The notes: generated by a model from the sequence alone, not told the origin. Shown: positions 9,748-18,578, numbered from the stretch's first letter. The stretch is 64,000 bases of DNA from Actinomyces sp. 432 (GCF_009930875.1 NZ_CP025249.1:868001-932000); one strand, 5' to 3'. Translations and numbers: made by a program.

Positions 9748-10644
9748 ATGCGGTCAGAAGCGATTCTCAACGACCAGGGAGGCACCATGGCCATCACCGT
9801 TCGCTCCAGCGTCACTGGCGAGCCCCGCACCAAGGGAGACCGGCGGCGGGCCCGGCTAGTCGAGCTGCTGGGCGAAGGCTCTGGCAGGAGTGCCTCGGTC
9901 AATGAGCTCGCGCAGGCACTGGATGTATCCGTGGTCACTATTCGTCGGGACCTGGCGCTGTTGGAGAAGAACGAAGTCATCTCACGCACCTACGGGGGAG
10001 CGTCGCTGGCCCCTGGGCGCAGTGAACTGACCATGGCGCAACGGCAGGTGAGCAACGTCGTCGCGAAGGAGGGGATCGCGCAGGTGGCGGTCTCCCTCCT
10101 CAGCGAGGGGGACCTGGTGATCCTCGACGCCGGCTCCACGGCGGAACGCATCGCCGCCGCCATCGACAACCGCTTCGAGCTCACCGTGGTCACCAACGGG
10201 CTGCGCTGCATCAACCGGCTCGTGGGGCAGGACAAGGTCCACGTGCTGGTGCTGGGCGGCAACCTGCGCGGCATCAACGAGACCATCTGCGGGGGCGATG
10301 CAGAGATGACCCTGTCCCGCATCTACGGCAACATCGCCTTCGTCGGCGCCGACGCCGTCAGTGCCGAGCGGGGCATCGCCTCGCGCACCTACGACCAGTC
10401 CCGGCTGAAGTCGATGATGCTGCGCCAAGCCTCCCAGGTGTACGTCATCGCCGACTCCTCCAAGCTCGAGGATGACACGGACTACCCCTACTGGTCCCCG
10501 CTGCCCCATGAATGGGGGCTCATCACCGACGCCGGCGCCTCGGCCGAGCAGATTGAGGCCCTTGAGGACCGCGGCGCCACCACCATTCTGCTCGCCGGCG
10601 AGCAGAACCAAGCAGACTCACTCAGTTTCAAGGAAGAACCATGA
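9748..10644 (+). CDS. DeoR-family transcriptional regulator
   Basis: A 298-residue DeoR/GlpR-type regulator. The N-terminal winged helix contains SVNELAQALDVSVVTIRRDL, and the C-terminal sugar-phosphate sensor contains GDLVILDAGSTAERIA, VVTNGL and the DSSK region near the end. Members usually repress sugar catabolic operons and respond to a phosphorylated intermediate. ATG 9748 follows AAAGGAGGTGGGACG, the best ribosome site; ATG 9787 also has AGGGAGG and cannot be excluded. Its stop overlaps the next start as ATGA, implying translational coupling with the dehydrogenase. It probably acts on the ATGATCGAA sites at 8130-8228. Confidence 0.93.
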   Translation: MRSEAILNDQGGTMAITVRSSVTGEPRTKGDRRRARLVELLGEGSGRSASVNELAQALDVSVVTIRRDLALLEKNEVISRTYGGASLAPGRSELTMAQRQVSNVVAKEGIAQVAVSLLSEGDLVILDAGSTAERIAAAIDNRFELTVVTNGLRCINRLVGQDKVHVLVLGGNLRGINETICGGDAEMTLSRIYGNIAFVGADAVSAERGIASRTYDQSRLKSMMLRQASQVYVIADSSKLEDDTDYPYWSPLPHEWGLITDAGASAEQIEALEDRGATTILLAGEQNQADSLSFKEEP

Positions 10645-11714
10645 CTAGCAAAACGACAGTCGTCCCGACCGTCGACTTGAGCGCCACCATGCGCAAGGCC
10701 GTACTGCACGCCGCCAACGACATGCGGATCGAGCAGGTGCCGATCCCCGAACTCCAACCGGGCGACGTCCTGCTGAAGGTGACCGGGGCCCTGCTGTGCG
10801 GCACGGACGTGCGCATCTACACCGGCCGTAAGACCCGCAATGTGACCCTGCCCTCCACGCTGGGGCACGAGTTCGCCGGCGAGGTCGTCGCCGCGAACGG
10901 TGACCTTCCCGACGGCGTGTCCATGGGTGACCAGGTCTGCGTCTACCCGCTGTACCGTGCGGGACCTGCTCCGCGTGCTCCAAGGGCCACCCCAACATCT
11001 GCCGCAACCGCGTCGCCTTCGGCTACCAGCTCGACGGCGGGCTGTCGCAGTACGTGCGGGTCCCCGCCCAGGCGCGCGAGAACCTGATTCCGATCAACAA
11101 CGTCTCCGCCCTCGAGGCCGCCATCGTAGAGCCGGTCTCCTGCGCCCTGAACGGCCAGAACCTGGCCAAGGTGGCCGGGGCGGACACGGTCCTGGTGGCC
11201 GGCGCGGGGCCGCTCGGCCTGATCCACATCCGCCTGGCCAAGGCGCAGGGCGTACGCCAGGTCATCTCCGTGGAGCCCAACCAGGCCCGCCACGACATCG
11301 CCCCGCGCCTCCGGAGCCGACCTGGTGCTCGCACCATCGGACGACATCGCCGACCGGATCAGGGAATTCGCCCCCGACGGCATCGACGTGGTCATCATGG
11401 CGATCGGCCGCCTCGAGGCCATGACCCCCTACCTTGGGGTACTCGCCCCCGGTGCCCGCATCTCCGTATTCGCCGGCTTCAACTCAGAGGCCAGGCTCGA
11501 GTTCGTTGCCAATGACATTCACTACAACGAGTACGAGATCGTCGGCGCCTCCTCCTGCCGCCTGGAGAGCTTCCAGCAGGTCGCCCCGATGATCAACGAC
11601 GGTCGGCTGAGGGTGGCCGACCTGATCGGCACGCAGCTCCCCCTAGACCGCGCCGTCGAGGCCATCGACCTGGCCGCCTCCGGTGCCGACATGCGCGTCG
11701 ACGTCTGGGCCTGA
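10641..11714 (+). pseudogene. zinc-dependent medium-chain alcohol (polyol) dehydrogenase, two frameshifts
   Basis: The product belongs to the Zn-dependent threonine/sorbitol dehydrogenase group: LLCGTDVRIYTG and GHEFAGEVV carry catalytic zinc ligands, and VLVAGAGPLGLIHIRLAK is the NAD-binding fold. Two breaks interrupt it. Near 10956-10958 a base is missing just before CGTCSACSKGHPNIC, the structural zinc loop, and at 11301-11304 there is an extra C. The second shift restores the original frame, so the C-terminal half (to VDVWA) is intact. As written, translation stops at 11087. An internal ATG at 10689 gives the more usual N-terminus MRKAVLHAA. Expected role: NAD(P)-linked oxidation of a polyol or sugar acid in this operon. 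Confidence 0.83.
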
Positions 11715-11857
11715 CGTCCGGCGACTCCTGCCAACCACCCCTCCGGCTCGCGTCCCCGACGCGAGTCCCGGCCAGCACACCCCTATTCGCCTCACTGGCT
11801 CAATTTCACCCGAGTGGCCCGGCACCGGGCCGGGCTTGCACATCCGCACACAACCCG

Positions 11858-11886
11858 AAAAACCCCGAAAAACCCCGAAAAACAAG
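11858..11886 (+). repeat. short 10-base tandem repeat before the aldolase gene
   Basis: About three copies of a 10-base unit, AAAAACCCCG, lie immediately before the AAGGAG ribosome site of the aldolase gene. The rest of the 11715-11897 gap has no clear feature. Copy number variation here would change spacing upstream of the ribosome site. Confidence 0.6.
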
Positions 11887-11897
11887 GAGACAGAACC

Positions 11898-12725
11898 ATG
11901 TCCGTCTACTCCATCAACCCCATCGGCACCACCCCCGCCCTCGGCCGCCAGCTGCGTATGCGCCGCCTGCTCGGCGCGGACGGGCGCATGATGTCCGTGG
12001 CCCTGGACCAGGCGGTTCCGCGCGGCGTCGCCCCGCGCCTGGCTGACATCAAGAACACCTTCAACCGGATCATCGAGGGCGAGCCCGACGCCTTCGCCGT
12101 CTTCAAGGGCATCGCCGGCCACCTGCTGTGGGACACCGAAATCACCGTCCTGCTCATCATCAAGGGCTCCACCTTCTGCGTCGACTTCCACCCCACCTAC
12201 GACGCCACCGTCGCCTCCGTCCACGACGCCATCCGCCTGGGCGCCGACGCCCTGGCCATCGGCATATCCGCGGGCTCGGAGCACCAGGTCGCCATGCTGG
12301 AGATGATGTCCGCCACCACCGAGGAGGCCCACAAGTGGGGCATGCCGGTCATCTGCCACGCCTACCCCTCCGGCGAGCTGTGGGGTGACCGCAAGGGGTC
12401 CACCGAGTCCGTCATCTACGCGGCCCGGGCCGCCGCCGAGTGCGGCACCGATATCGTCAAGACCTGGTACACCGGCTCCGCCGCGGAGTTCAAGCAGGTC
12501 GTCGACGCCGTCCCAACGCCCGTGGTCGCCGCCGGCGGCGCCCCCGCCCCCAAGCCCATCAACGTGCTGGAGCAGGCCGCCGCGGTGATGGAGGCCGGCG
12601 GTGTGGGCATGACCTGCGGGCGCAACATCTGGCAGGCCGAGGACCCCGCCAAGATGGTGCGGGCGCTGCGCGCGGTGGTGCACGACGGCGTCGTCCCCTC
12701 CGAGGCTGTCAGGCTGCTGGACTGA
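11898..12725 (+). CDS. class I aldolase, DeoC/FbaB/LsrF-like
   Basis: A 275-residue TIM-barrel aldolase of the DhnA/FbaB/LacD group. VALDQAVPRG is the equivalent of the phosphate-site strand, and Lys188 in CGTDIVKTWYTG is the expected Schiff-base lysine. GGAPAPKP and GVGMTCGRNIWQ form the phosphate-binding loops near the C-terminus. This fold cleaves phosphorylated ketoses or keto acids, but the substrate cannot be read from sequence. AAGGAG lies 9 bases before ATG 11898. It follows the dehydrogenase and precedes an FGGY kinase, so it probably cleaves the kinase product. Confidence 0.88.
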   Translation: MSVYSINPIGTTPALGRQLRMRRLLGADGRMMSVALDQAVPRGVAPRLADIKNTFNRIIEGEPDAFAVFKGIAGHLLWDTEITVLLIIKGSTFCVDFHPTYDATVASVHDAIRLGADALAIGISAGSEHQVAMLEMMSATTEEAHKWGMPVICHAYPSGELWGDRKGSTESVIYAARAAAECGTDIVKTWYTGSAAEFKQVVDAVPTPVVAAGGAPAPKPINVLEQAAAVMEAGGVGMTCGRNIWQAEDPAKMVRALRAVVHDGVVPSEAVRLLD

Positions 12726-12767
12726 CGGCCGGCAGCGCCGCCAAGACGAGAGGATGACGGAGGTTCA

Positions 12768-13871
12768 ATGATGAGCACATTCGTCGGAATCGACCTGGGG
12801 ACCTCGGCCACCAAGGCCGTCGTCGGCATCGACGTCCACTGCCCGGTCGCCGTGCCTCTGGACGCGGCCGGGAGGGCCTGCGGACTGGGAGTGGTTTGGG
12901 ACAACAACATCCTGCGCTACTACTTCAACCAGTTCTCGGATCAGCGCTCGGAGCAGGCGCTCGCGGCCACGGGGAACCACCCCTCGCAGTCGACCTTCAT
13001 GGCCCTGGCTCACCCCTACCTGCGCAATCACGACGCCGACGCCTTCGCACGCATGGTCACATTCGGCATGGCCGGCACCTGGCTCGGCGCCCTGCTGACG
13101 GGCGAGACTGCACTGGACCCCACGCAGGCCTCCTACTCCGGCATCTTCAACACACTGGAGCCGGAGCGGGGATGGATCCAGGAGACCGTCGAGCTGCTTG
13201 GCATCGACCCGGACACGCTCCCGCCGGTCAAGCACGCGGTGCAGATCCTCGGCACGGTCACACCGCAGGCGGCCGCAGACTTCGGTCTGCCCGCCGGCAT
13301 CCCCGTGTCGGTCGGCTCGGCCGACACCCCGGCGGCCTCCTACGCCCTGGGCACCAGGCCCGGCACCAAGCCCTTCTTCATCATGGGCACCACCCACGTG
13401 ATCAACTCCTGCCTGGACGCTCCGGACACGCGTGCCACCGCCCTGCAGCGCTGCGGCAACCGGCCGGGGGAGTGGCTGATCAATGGGGTGACCAACGGCG
13501 GCGACGCCCTGGCCACCGGGGCGCTGGCGGCCGGCTTCGGCGAGGCCGGCGGCGGTGTCGCCGAGATGATCCGCACCGCCTACGACATCTCCCGCGAGGA
13601 CGCGGTCACGGCACCGTTCTTCATCCCGCACGTCATGCGGGAGCGGGGGCCGCTGTGGTTCGAGGCGCCCTGCGCCCGGCTGGTGGATATCACCCGCGAG
13701 ACGTCTCGCGCGCAGGTGGCCCGCGGCATCGCCGACGTCGTGCTGCCGGAGATCGTCTCCCGGCGAGTCAGCCCACGGCCGGACTGGGTGGCCATCAACG
13801 ATGACCGCTGGGACGCCTTCCGCGCCTCCTGGACCGACGCGACCGGGCGCGAACCCCTGCCGGAGATCTGA
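12768..13871 (+). CDS. FGGY-family carbohydrate kinase, internally shortened
   Basis: An FGGY sugar kinase fold is clear: FVGIDLGTSATKAVV at the N-terminus, HCPVAVPLD and VVWDNNI in the first domain, VGSADTPAASYALG with the catalytic aspartate, and MGTTHVI. At 367 residues it is over 100 short of the usual 480-500. Compared with xylulokinase-like members, about 55-60 residues are missing after AVV (near base 12825) and about 70-75 after RGIADVV (near 13740), the second covering the ADP-binding GGGA region. Both gaps keep the frame. A GGAGG precedes ATG 12768. It may be an inactive remnant, or the product of collapsed sequence. Family is certain; activity is doubtful. Confidence 0.85.
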   Translation: MMSTFVGIDLGTSATKAVVGIDVHCPVAVPLDAAGRACGLGVVWDNNILRYYFNQFSDQRSEQALAATGNHPSQSTFMALAHPYLRNHDADAFARMVTFGMAGTWLGALLTGETALDPTQASYSGIFNTLEPERGWIQETVELLGIDPDTLPPVKHAVQILGTVTPQAAADFGLPAGIPVSVGSADTPAASYALGTRPGTKPFFIMGTTHVINSCLDAPDTRATALQRCGNRPGEWLINGVTNGGDALATGALAAGFGEAGGGVAEMIRTAYDISREDAVTAPFFIPHVMRERGPLWFEAPCARLVDITRETSRAQVARGIADVVLPEIVSRRVSPRPDWVAINDDRWDAFRASWTDATGREPLPEI

Positions 13872-13921
13872 CCGCCCCGACCGCCCAACCCCATTTGTCA
13901 CCCCTCACGAAAGGCAGTTCC

Positions 13922-14974
13922 ATGACCACTTCAACAAATAGTGTGGAGGCTGTGAAGCCAACCATGTCTGTGTACGTCGCCCGGCTACTGACCGACGCCG
14001 TCACCCACGAGCTCGACTCCTACGCCGGGATCAGCTTCGACGTCGGCCGGGAGGCGCCGCCCGCCCGGGCGGAACTGCTGGAACGGGTGGCGGGAAAGGA
14101 TGCCGCCATTGTCACGCTCACCGAGCGCATCGATGAGGAGTTCTTCACCGCCGCCGGTCCGAGCCTGAAGGTGGTGGCCAACGTGGCCGTCGGCTTTGAC
14201 AACATCGACCTGGACGCCGCCGCCCGCCACGGGGTCACCGTCACCAACACCCCCGGCGTCCTGGACGGCGCCACCGCCGACCACACCTTCGCCCTGATTC
14301 TGGCGCTCGGTCGGCGCATCGTCGAGGCCGACCGCTTCATCCGTGAGGGCAACGACTGGGTGTGGGGGCCGCGCATGTTCGTCGGCCTGGACATCTCCGC
14401 CGGGGCAACCCTGGGCATCATCGGTCTGGGCCGCATTGGGCGGGCCGTGGCCAGGCGTGCCCGCGCCTTCGACATGCGCGTCATCGCCACCGACGCGACC
14501 CGGCCGCTCGGCAGCAGCGTCGACGGTGTCGAGATCGTCAGTCAGGAGGAACTGCTGGCCACCTCCGACGTGGTCACGCTGCACGTGCCGCTGCTGCCCT
14601 CCACGCGTCACTTGATCAACGCCGAGACGCTCGCTCTGATGAAGCCGGGCGCCTACCTGGTCAACTGTGCGCGCGGCGGCATCGTCGACGAGCAGGCGCT
14701 GATCGAGGCGATCGACTCCGGGCACCTGCGCGGAGCCGCCATCGACACCTTCGAGGGCGAGCCCCGCGTCAACCCCGAGCTGATCGCCCGGGAGCAGGTG
14801 GTGCTCACCCCGCACACCGCCAGCGCCGGTGAGGCGACGCGCGACCGCATGTGCCGCCTCGCCGTCGACAATGTCATTGCCGTACTGGCCGGGCGCGAGC
14901 CGCTCACCGAGGTCAAAGCGTCCTTACCAGGCTGCGGGCACCGCGTACACGAGACCGAAAGGACAGCACCATGA
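13922..14974 (+). CDS. D-2-hydroxyacid dehydrogenase (glyoxylate/hydroxypyruvate reductase-like)
   Basis: A 350-residue NAD(P)-dependent D-isomer 2-hydroxyacid dehydrogenase. ANVAVGFDNIDLDAA begins the domain linker, LGIIGLGRIGRAVARRA is the dinucleotide-binding loop, NCARGGIVDEQAL holds the catalytic arginine, and LTPHTASAGEATR the catalytic histidine. ATG 13922 follows AAAGGCAG; ATG 13964 (MSVYVARLL) is an alternative giving the more usual N-terminus. Its stop overlaps the next start as ATGA. Coupling to glycerate kinase suggests it reduces hydroxypyruvate (or a related oxo acid) to D-glycerate (inference). Confidence 0.92.
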   Translation: MTTSTNSVEAVKPTMSVYVARLLTDAVTHELDSYAGISFDVGREAPPARAELLERVAGKDAAIVTLTERIDEEFFTAAGPSLKVVANVAVGFDNIDLDAAARHGVTVTNTPGVLDGATADHTFALILALGRRIVEADRFIREGNDWVWGPRMFVGLDISAGATLGIIGLGRIGRAVARRARAFDMRVIATDATRPLGSSVDGVEIVSQEELLATSDVVTLHVPLLPSTRHLINAETLALMKPGAYLVNCARGGIVDEQALIEAIDSGHLRGAAIDTFEGEPRVNPELIAREQVVLTPHTASAGEATRDRMCRLAVDNVIAVLAGREPLTEVKASLPGCGHRVHETERTAP

Positions 14975-16074
14975 AGTTCGCACTGGCGCCCGACTCCTTC
15001 AAGGAGAACATGACGGCCCTGCAGGCCGCCCAGGCGATGGCGCGCGGTGTACTAGACGTGCATCCCGACGCCGAGACGGTCATGGTCCCCATGTCCGACG
15101 GCGGGGAGGGCTTCGTGGATGCGGTTACCGCAGCCTGGGGCGCCGAGCCCGTGGAGGTGCCCACCGTCGACGCCCTGGGGCGGCCCCTCCGCGCCGCCTA
15201 CGGGCTCGATGGCGATCGCGCCGTCATGGATGTGGCCAGCTGCGCCGGCCTGGAGCTCATCGCCCCCGCCGACCGCGACGTCCTGCACTCCAACACCGCC
15301 GGGCTGGGAGTGCTCATCGGGGACGCCGTGGGCCGCGGGGCGCGACGCGTCATCCTGGGCATCGGCGGCTCGGCCACAAACGACGCCGGCCTGGGCATGC
15401 TCACCGCCCTCGGAGCGCGGTTGCTGGGTGAGCACGGCGAGGAGATCAGCCCCTACCCGGACCAGTTCGACCGCATCGTCGAAATCGACACCTCCGGGAT
15501 GCTCCCGCAGCTCGCCCAGACCCGCTTCCAGGTGGCCTGCGATGTGACCAACCCGCTCACCGGCGCCGACGGCGCCACCGCCGTATTCGGCCCCCAGAAG
15601 GGCGTTAGCGAGGAGCTCGTGCCCATTCTGGATAGTGCCTTGGCACACGTGGCTCGCCTATCCGGCCACGAGCCGGAGGCGGCCACGCCCGGGGCGGGAG
15701 CCGCGGGCGGACTCGGCTTCGCCCTGCGGGCCTTCCTCGGCGCGGAGCTCGAGCCCGGAGTCGAGCTGGTGGCCCAGGCGGTCGGCCTCGCCGACGCCGT
15801 CGTCGGGGCGGACCTGGTGCTGACCGGGGAGGGCTCGGTGGACGCCCAGACCCTGGCGGGCAAGACGCCCGCCGGGGTGGCCCGGCTTGCCGCGGAGGCG
15901 GGCGTGCCCTGCGTCGTCTTCGCCGGGCGCATCAAGGCCGGTGCTGAGAACCTGCTCTCCCACGGAGTCAAGAATCTGGTCAAGGTTGGTCCACCCGACG
16001 AGCCCCTGGAACAGGCCCTGCGCCACGGCCAGGAGAACCTGCGCCGCGCTGTCGGCGACTACCTGCGGCGCTGA
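14971..16074 (+). CDS. glxK: glycerate 2-kinase (GarK/GlxK type)
   Basis: A 367-residue type I glycerate kinase. Family signatures are APDSFKENMTALQAAQAM at the start, MSDGGEGFVDA, VILGIGGSATNDAGLG, and the C-terminal GAAGGLGFAL and LTGEGSVDAQTLAGKTP. It phosphorylates D-glycerate to 2-phosphoglycerate, which enters lower glycolysis. It is the last gene of the operon, overlapping the dehydrogenase by four bases. A convergent LCP gene begins 51 bases beyond its stop. This gene anchors the functional reading of the locus: carbon leaves the pathway as 2-phosphoglycerate. Confidence 0.95.
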   Translation: MKFALAPDSFKENMTALQAAQAMARGVLDVHPDAETVMVPMSDGGEGFVDAVTAAWGAEPVEVPTVDALGRPLRAAYGLDGDRAVMDVASCAGLELIAPADRDVLHSNTAGLGVLIGDAVGRGARRVILGIGGSATNDAGLGMLTALGARLLGEHGEEISPYPDQFDRIVEIDTSGMLPQLAQTRFQVACDVTNPLTGADGATAVFGPQKGVSEELVPILDSALAHVARLSGHEPEAATPGAGAAGGLGFALRAFLGAELEPGVELVAQAVGLADAVVGADLVLTGEGSVDAQTLAGKTPAGVARLAAEAGVPCVVFAGRIKAGAENLLSHGVKNLVKVGPPDEPLEQALRHGQENLRRAVGDYLRR

Positions 16075-16125
16075 TACCCAGCCGGTGCGGGGCCGCCATG
16101 CGTGATTTCTACCGACCTGGGCGAG

Positions 16126-17223
16126 TCAGTCGGCGGGGGTGCAGGTGCCGGGGGTGTAGCCGTAGGCGGCCAGGGTCGCGTAGGTCTCGTCGGTCGGGGG
16201 CGCGGCGAAGCCGTCCCCGACCGGTCCCGCGGGGACCGTCACCAGGTTCACCCCGCTGTCCGCATCCGCCCCCATGGCGCCGCGCACGGTGCGGGCCAGG
16301 CGGGCCAGGTCGAGCAGCCCGGTGCCGACGTCGGTCCCGAGGTCTCCGGTCAGGGTCCAGGCGAGCGACTGCACCGCCAGGGGGTTGTGTGCTCGCTCCA
16401 GCATCCCTGCCAGTACAGCGCGCATGACGACGCCGGTGAAGCGGCTGCGCCGCTCGGCGCCCTCCTGCTCTGATAGTGCCACCCACTGCCCATCGCGCAG
16501 GACCTCCGGATGGCGTGAGCGCACGAGTGCCAGGGTATCCACACCGCTCAGATGCTGCGTGCCCGCGGTCTCGATCTGGAGTCCCGAGTAGGCGTCGCGT
16601 ACGGGCTCGTCGACCTCGACGTCGACCCCGCCCAGGGTGTCGACGATGTCGGCGAACTGGGCCATGTCGACCGTGACTACGTGGTCGGTGGACACACCGA
16701 AGGCGGAGCAAAGGGAATCGACGGTGTGCTGTGGCCCTTGCAGGAAGGATGTGGCTAGGCGCTCGTCGAACATCTGCCCCTGTGCCACGGTCAGGTCGCG
16801 TGGCAGCACCAGCACGTTTACTTCGGAGGCGGCCGGCTGGACCAGCGCGACGACGTCGGCGCGCGCTCCCTGCCCCGCTTCTTCCACGCTGCCGTAGCGG
16901 TCGGGGCCTTCGGGCACCGCAGTGCGCGAGTCCGTGCCGATCACCAGCCAGGTCTCCGCCTGGGGGAGGGTGCTGCCGTCGGCGGTGGCGCTGCTTGCGC
17001 CCAGCTGCCGAGGCATGTCCACGTCGAAGCGGTCCATGCGGGCATGCAGTAGACCCAGGTCACCGAGTCCCAGACCGAGCCCCAGGGACAGGACGGTGAG
17101 TATGACAGTGAGCGCGGGACGCCGGCGGGCATGTGCACGCAGTCGCGCCCACCAGGCTGAGAGCGCCTGGTGGGCGCGACTGCGAATACCGGCTGCCGCG
17201 GGCGAAGGCTCCGAGGGGGTCAT
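16126..17223 (-). CDS. LytR-CpsA-Psr (LCP) family cell-wall enzyme
   Basis: A 365-residue protein with a short cytoplasmic N-terminus, one TM segment (LTVILTVLSLGLGLGLGDLG) and an outer LCP domain: WLVIGTDSRTAV, RADVVALVQPA, VLVLPRDL, and LVRSRHPEVLR near the end, with the Asp and Arg residues that bind polyprenyl pyrophosphate. LCP proteins attach glycopolymers to peptidoglycan or to surface proteins. In Actinomyces an LCP enzyme glycosylates a sortase-anchored protein (family knowledge). Here it directly follows an LAXTG surface protein with only 17 bases between, so the same partnership is attractive. GTG 17226 just before ATG 17223 is an alternative start. Confidence 0.88.
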   Translation of the reverse strand: MTPSEPSPAAAGIRSRAHQALSAWWARLRAHARRRPALTVILTVLSLGLGLGLGDLGLLHARMDRFDVDMPRQLGASSATADGSTLPQAETWLVIGTDSRTAVPEGPDRYGSVEEAGQGARADVVALVQPAASEVNVLVLPRDLTVAQGQMFDERLATSFLQGPQHTVDSLCSAFGVSTDHVVTVDMAQFADIVDTLGGVDVEVDEPVRDAYSGLQIETAGTQHLSGVDTLALVRSRHPEVLRDGQWVALSEQEGAERRSRFTGVVMRAVLAGMLERAHNPLAVQSLAWTLTGDLGTDVGTGLLDLARLARTVRGAMGADADSGVNLVTVPAGPVGDGFAAPPTDETYATLAAYGYTPGTCTPAD

Positions 17224-17240
17224 CACCCGCAGACTAGCGC

Positions 17241-18212
17241 TCAGGCGTGCCGGCGGGTGTGCAGCAGCACGGCACCGCAGGTGACCAGGCCTGCCGCGAG
17301 GATGGACAGGGCCAGGCCATTCGCACCGGTCTTAGCCAGCTCCTGGCCGGAGGCCTTGGCCGGCGCCGTGACGGCCACGGTCGCGGCCGTGTCGCCGGCG
17401 ACGGGCTGGGCGTTGGCGTCATCGTTCTGGGTGATGACATTGTCATCGCCGTTGGAGTCGTCGCTGCGGGCGGTCAGGCTGTAAACGCCGCCCGAGACGG
17501 TGATCAGCGCGGTGGAGTCGCCGCCCTCCCCGTAGCGGTCACCGGTCAGTCGCAGGACGTAGGTGCCGTCGGGGACTGAGGGAGCCGGGAAGGTCCCGGT
17601 GAAGTTCCCGTCGGAGTCGACGCTGCCCGAGCCGATCGTGGCCGCCGGGGTGGCGTCGGCGGACTCGGCGTCGGCCTGGTTGATCAGAACGGCGGTGGCG
17701 GTCTCGCCCGGGGTCAGGCCGGACGCCGTGATCTCGAAGGACTGCGCGCCGGCCTCGCCGGTGATGACGTACTCGCCCGAGAAGGAGGTGCCGTCAGGGA
17801 TGATCTGCTCACCGGCGGTGTCACTCAGGGAGCCGCTGTAGTCCATGCACTGGGCGGCGATGTACCACGGGTCGGTGTTGGGGTCGGTGCCGAGCTCGGC
17901 AATGGCCTTGCTCAGGTCCAGGGTGGCGGTCCAGGTGCCGTCGGCCTGGGCGTCCACGGTAACCGGGGTGGAGAAGGCGGAGCCATTCTCGTCATTGGTC
18001 AGGGCCACGCTGACCTGGCCGGGGTTCTCTGCGTTTCCACAGCCGGAGCCGGTGACCGTCAGTGAGGAGGCCGGGTCCACGACGCGACTGGAAGGCGCGT
18101 CCAGCGTGAAGCCGTCCTCAGTGGTGTAAGCGAGTGCGGGGGTAGATACGGCCGTGCCGGCCACTACGAGAGCAGCGGCACCGGCGATGGTCAGTGAGCG
18201 TCCCAGACGCAT
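17241..18212 (-). CDS. LAXTG-anchored surface protein
   Basis: A 323-residue secreted protein. Residues 1-28 are a signal peptide ending in ALA. The body is acidic, Thr/Ser-rich and probably Ig-like, with two cysteines (SGCGN and AAQCMD). The C-terminus is a sorting signal: LAKTG at 292-296, a hydrophobic stretch, then HTRRHA. LAXTG is the motif favoured by class E sortases of high-GC Gram-positives. GGAGG lies 6 bases before ATG 18212. It precedes the LCP gene in what looks like a two-gene operon. Function is unknown; structural surface protein, adhesin or pilin-like roles are open. Confidence 0.88.
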   Translation of the reverse strand: MRLGRSLTIAGAAALVVAGTAVSTPALAYTTEDGFTLDAPSSRVVDPASSLTVTGSGCGNAENPGQVSVALTNDENGSAFSTPVTVDAQADGTWTATLDLSKAIAELGTDPNTDPWYIAAQCMDYSGSLSDTAGEQIIPDGTSFSGEYVITGEAGAQSFEITASGLTPGETATAVLINQADAESADATPAATIGSGSVDSDGNFTGTFPAPSVPDGTYVLRLTGDRYGEGGDSTALITVSGGVYSLTARSDDSNGDDNVITQNDDANAQPVAGDTAATVAVTAPAKASGQELAKTGANGLALSILAAGLVTCGAVLLHTRRHA

Positions 18213-18531
18213 AGATCCTCCAGATGGGATAGACGAGACACGGCGCGGGGCGGCGCCGGACTGCAACCACTCTCTCGCGAATCTCGTTTTGGAGACAAGC
18301 CCTACTCGTGTGATCTGTCTGTGATTCTGGACGGGTTTGTGACCACATGAGCCACATCAGTCACGAATCTGGGACGAAAATCCCAGGTTCGGCGGGTTCT
18401 GGGCGCGGGCTGATGGGTAGAACTCCCCATCACTCCGTCTCGCACACACTGTCTGTTCCGTCACTTCGTCTGGCCGTGGGCATCGCCGGGTCATCTACGG
18501 GCCATCGCCGGGATGTCGTCTGGCCCTTTGT
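18213..18531. other. gap upstream of the LAXTG protein gene
   Basis: No convincing gene lies here. It must hold the promoter of the LAXTG/LCP operon. A small hairpin (TGGGA/TCCCA, loop CGAAAA) is at 18371-18386, and GTCTGGCC plus CATCGCCGGG occur as loose direct repeats around 18470-18525. Confidence 0.5.
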
Positions 18532-18568
18532 GCGGGGGCCTCCGGCCGCGCCGGACGTCGGCCCCCGC
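18532..18568 (-). terminator. nested hairpin after the M13 peptidase gene
   Basis: GCGGGGGCC pairs with GGCCCCCGC, and the interior TCCGGC-CGC-GCCGGA forms a second perfect stem. It lies 11 bases beyond the stop codon of the minus-strand M13 gene. Confidence 0.6.
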
Positions 18569-18578
18569 CGGCCGCACC

